A DNA stretch of 48,396 nucleotides from Candidatus Roizmanbacteria bacterium RIFCSPLOWO2_01_FULL_40_13. GTDB taxonomy: Bacteria > Patescibacteriota > Microgenomatia > UBA1406 > GWC2-37-13. This document shows positions 46,364-48,396 of the stretch, piece after piece. Position 1 is the first letter of the stretch. Each line of letters starts with the position of its first letter. Below the pieces are notes generated by a model, which worked only from the letters and a program-made list of their open reading frames with translations, ran no database searches and had not been told where the DNA came from. The translations under genes and the position numbers were made by a program. Location: the NCBI GenBank assembly GCA_001789745.1, contig MGAN01000021.1, forward strand, positions 434 through 48,829, written 5' to 3'.

Positions 46364-48301
46364 TTATCTGACTAATTTGGGATCGAGCCAGTCGGTATGC
46401 GCTCCGAAATTGCTTTCACCGGATCTTGTTATCCTTAATGTCAGATAGTTTACACCCTTAACATCGACTGTAGTCGTCCCCGGTTGGTCAAACCTACCCT
46501 TCGCTTCCGATTTAAAAAGCTCCCTGCTGTCTCCTATTAAAGAAAAATAGACTCTTGCCGACTGGTCAGATTCAGTATCAATGCCGTAATCAGTGCTAAA
46601 TCTGCTAAATTTTCGGTCTAAATGGTAGGTTATCTCCGAATCGGCGTGCGACCCAATGCCTTTATCGTAAAAATAATAGTTGACCGATAATCTATTCCAA
46701 AATTTTACCCCTCTACCAGACTCGACAGTTTTATTGATCTGGGGAGTAAGATAGTCTTGTCGAAATCCGATCGGTTTTAACGAAGTCAATGAAACCGGTT
46801 TACCCCGATAATAAGGGCTATTTTGCCAAAGCAAAACTCCCGCCAATAATACTCCCATCACCCCCATCAGTCTCATAAGTCTCATTTGTCTCATTCTCCT
46901 AAAGACCCAAACTATAAATACACCAAACAGCAAAATCTGCCCAACTGCTATCCGCCATGACCATCCCAACGTCTGCTTACTGGTAAAATGAGGGATAACC
47001 TGATCCGGATAGTTCCAGCCCATAGATAAATACATGTTTGTAAAGAAAGTTACACTTATTAGTGAATAGAATATAAGAAAAGTTAAGAGTATATTTTTAA
47101 AGGAAATTCGAAATTTTTGAACATTTGAATTCGTTTCGGATTTCGGATTTAGTGTTTCGGGTTTAATTTTATAAATAAATAATATTGGCAACAGTCCCAT
47201 CACCGGAAAAAGATAGCGCTCATGGCTTTGCGTCAGTAAATGAAAAAAAGCAAATACCGCTAAAGCGCAGGCCACGATAAAATTCCTGAATAAGTTCTTT
47301 TTTGTTGAGAAAAACACCGTTATAAAGCCGGTAAAATAGGCAAAGACAAATAAATACAGCCCCAGCTGTTTGGCCGATGTTATACCAAACACCAGCTGCT
47401 TATCATTCACCGACATCCCCTTCAGGCCGGACGCGATCCACCAGCCGTTAAAGGCGTTTAACGAATACCAGGGAAACCAGTCCGAGTTGACGGTCAAAAG
47501 CCAGACTAACCTGTCTATCTGCTTTGTCAATAAAAACGGGAAAATAACAATAATAAAAGTTAGAAAACCGGTAGCCAAGCTCGAAGCCAAACCTTTTATA
47601 GAATATTGCTTAAAAATATAAAGAAAAAACAAGGGAATAAAAATAATATTCTGGAATTTCATCAAACACCCCACTATCAATGCTGCCGTCGCCCATTTCG
47701 GCCTATTTATAAGCAACAAATAACAGCTTGCCGATAAAAAAGCCAGGCCAAACTGATCTACTTGCCCCCAAACCACGCCGTCAAAGATTACGGCAGGATT
47801 GAGGAAGTAGAAAAGAGCTAAAGTTTTTAACCATTTGTTATTCTGAGCTTCCTTTTTTTTGTCATTCTGAGTCCCGACGCTGGGTCGGGACGAAGAATCC
47901 GGCGAAACGTTTTTACCTTCACTTCGCTCACCAGATCCTTCACTTCGTTTCACTCCGTTGAGGATGACACGGCCGATTTTTATTATTACCCACACCACCA
48001 GCAAATCCGCAATAATTGTGACTACCTTAAGCAAAAATAGATATAAAACATTATTATCAGCCCAATAGCTGCTAATCTCATGGGAGTCGGCAAACATAGC
48101 GTAGATTTTGTTTACCAGCCATAAAACATAAGCAAATCCGGGTGGGTAATTGTAGTTGGTATTGGTCATCATCCATAAGACCCCTTTATCGGCCGCAGCC
48201 AATCCCCACCCTTTCCAAAAAGCCACATCCGCTTTAAAGCCGGGTAAAGGAACAAGAATTAAACGGATCAATAATCCCAACAAAAGGAGCACTTGGAACA
48301 T
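46364..48301 (-). CDS. GT-C glycosyltransferase fused to an NPCBM domain
   Basis: The 645-residue protein has 10-12 membrane helices with a first extracytoplasmic loop 'GFKADVAFWKGWGLAAADKG' (acidic residue as in GT-C enzymes) and 'NPAVIFDGVVWGQVDQFGLAFL', typical of polyprenyl-phosphate-sugar-dependent transferases. The C-terminal 140 residues match NPCBM, a carbohydrate-binding module: 'NYYFYDKGIGSHADSEITYHLDRKFSRFSTDYGID', 'ARVYFSLIGDSRELFKSEA', 'VDVKGVNYLTLRI...GAHTDWLDPKL'. An in-frame repeat insert (GVKRSEGSGERSEGK..., 47850-47970) lies in a loop. An extended -10 (TGATATCAT, hexamer 48313-48308) is 6 bases before the ATG. Confidence 0.85.
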   Translation of the reverse strand: MFQVLLLLGLLIRLILVPLPGFKADVAFWKGWGLAAADKGVLWMMTNTNYNYPPGFAYVLWLVNKIYAMFADSHEISSYWADNNVLYLFLLKVVTIIADLLVVWVIIKIGRVILNGVKRSEGSGERSEGKNVSPDSSSRPSVGTQNDKKKEAQNNKWLKTLALFYFLNPAVIFDGVVWGQVDQFGLAFLSASCYLLLINRPKWATAALIVGCLMKFQNIIFIPLFFLYIFKQYSIKGLASSLATGFLTFIIVIFPFLLTKQIDRLVWLLTVNSDWFPWYSLNAFNGWWIASGLKGMSVNDKQLVFGITSAKQLGLYLFVFAYFTGFITVFFSTKKNLFRNFIVACALAVFAFFHLLTQSHERYLFPVMGLLPILFIYKIKPETLNPKSETNSNVQKFRISFKNILLTFLIFYSLISVTFFTNMYLSMGWNYPDQVIPHFTSKQTLGWSWRIAVGQILLFGVFIVWVFRRMRQMRLMRLMGVMGVLLAGVLLWQNSPYYRGKPVSLTSLKPIGFRQDYLTPQINKTVESGRGVKFWNRLSVNYYFYDKGIGSHADSEITYHLDRKFSRFSTDYGIDTESDQSARVYFSLIGDSRELFKSEAKGRFDQPGTTTVDVKGVNYLTLRITRSGESNFGAHTDWLDPKLVR

Positions 48302-48396
48302 AATGCAATGATATCAAACTTAGGAAGCTGGGGTACCGTATCAAAAATGTAACCCGTAAATGAATCTTCTTCTTGATTTAGTATACCAAACTCTTC
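48302..48396. other. Right edge
   Basis: Holds the extended -10 of the GT-C gene; nothing else is identified in the remaining 80 bases. Confidence 0.4.

Overview
The window looks like a chromosomal segment of a Candidate Phyla Radiation (Patescibacteria) bacterium, most likely of the Microgenomates type; this is inferred from gene content, not from a marker tree. Pointers are small AT-rich coding regions, archaeal or eukaryotic-type versions of several enzymes (CoA and NAD synthesis, TyrRS), ComEA/ComEC, PaaX-like and winged-helix regulators typical of these genomes, GT-C membrane glycosyltransferases, and a very dense load of short palindromic repeats both between and inside genes. No phage structural genes, transposase or CRISPR array were seen.

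Layout. 1-4.7 kb: an M23 peptidase divergent from a sulfotransferase, a family-2-like glycosyltransferase broken by a frameshift in a G7 run, tRNA-Gln(CUG), and an HD hydrolase. 4.8-18.5 kb: metabolism and translation: leuS, a fused PPAT / GTP-dependent dephospho-CoA kinase, nadM and nadE (divergent), an HD/RelA-like hydrolase, a CaCA antiporter, an RRM protein, a NYN nuclease-like protein, a eukaryote/archaeal-type tyrS, and acs. 18.6-26.8 kb: a large kinase-like protein preceded by a probable structured RNA with its own promoter and terminator, an HD-GYP protein, a Ca2+ P-type ATPase with a HEPN-like partner, a DUF4349 membrane protein, and a cytidylate-kinase-like protein. 26.8-29.5 kb: the conserved secE-nusG-rplK-rplA block, interrupted by two copies of one MITE. 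29.9-35.8 kb: a small Cys-rich protein with a WhiB-like Cx2CPVx3C signature, two secreted proteins, RNase HII, comEA and a split comEC. 36-43.9 kb: a PaaX-like regulator with an evident operator, a 730-bp AT-rich gap, a 948-residue fusion of a tyrosine-recombinase DNA-binding domain to a transmembrane, tail-fibre-like surface protein, a TPR membrane protein, a winged-helix regulator divergent from a STAND-like ATPase. 43.9-48.3 kb: two large GT-C/PTPS-related membrane proteins, one ending in an NPCBM domain.

Two themes run through the window. First, many start codons lie only 5-9 bases after a clear -10 box (several with a TTGACA box 17 bases further up), so many mRNAs should be leaderless; only the RRM gene shows a strong Shine-Dalgarno. 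Second, at least seven repeat families (labelled A-H here) fill the intergenic spaces and several are inserted in frame inside conserved genes (leuS, acs, tyrS, rnhB, the CoA fusion, the P-type ATPase, the membrane glycosyltransferases), much like Rickettsia palindromic elements. The most attractive candidates for new biology are the recombinase-domain surface protein at 37512, the structured RNA at about 20248-20550, the WhiB-like protein at 29886 and the in-frame repeat system.
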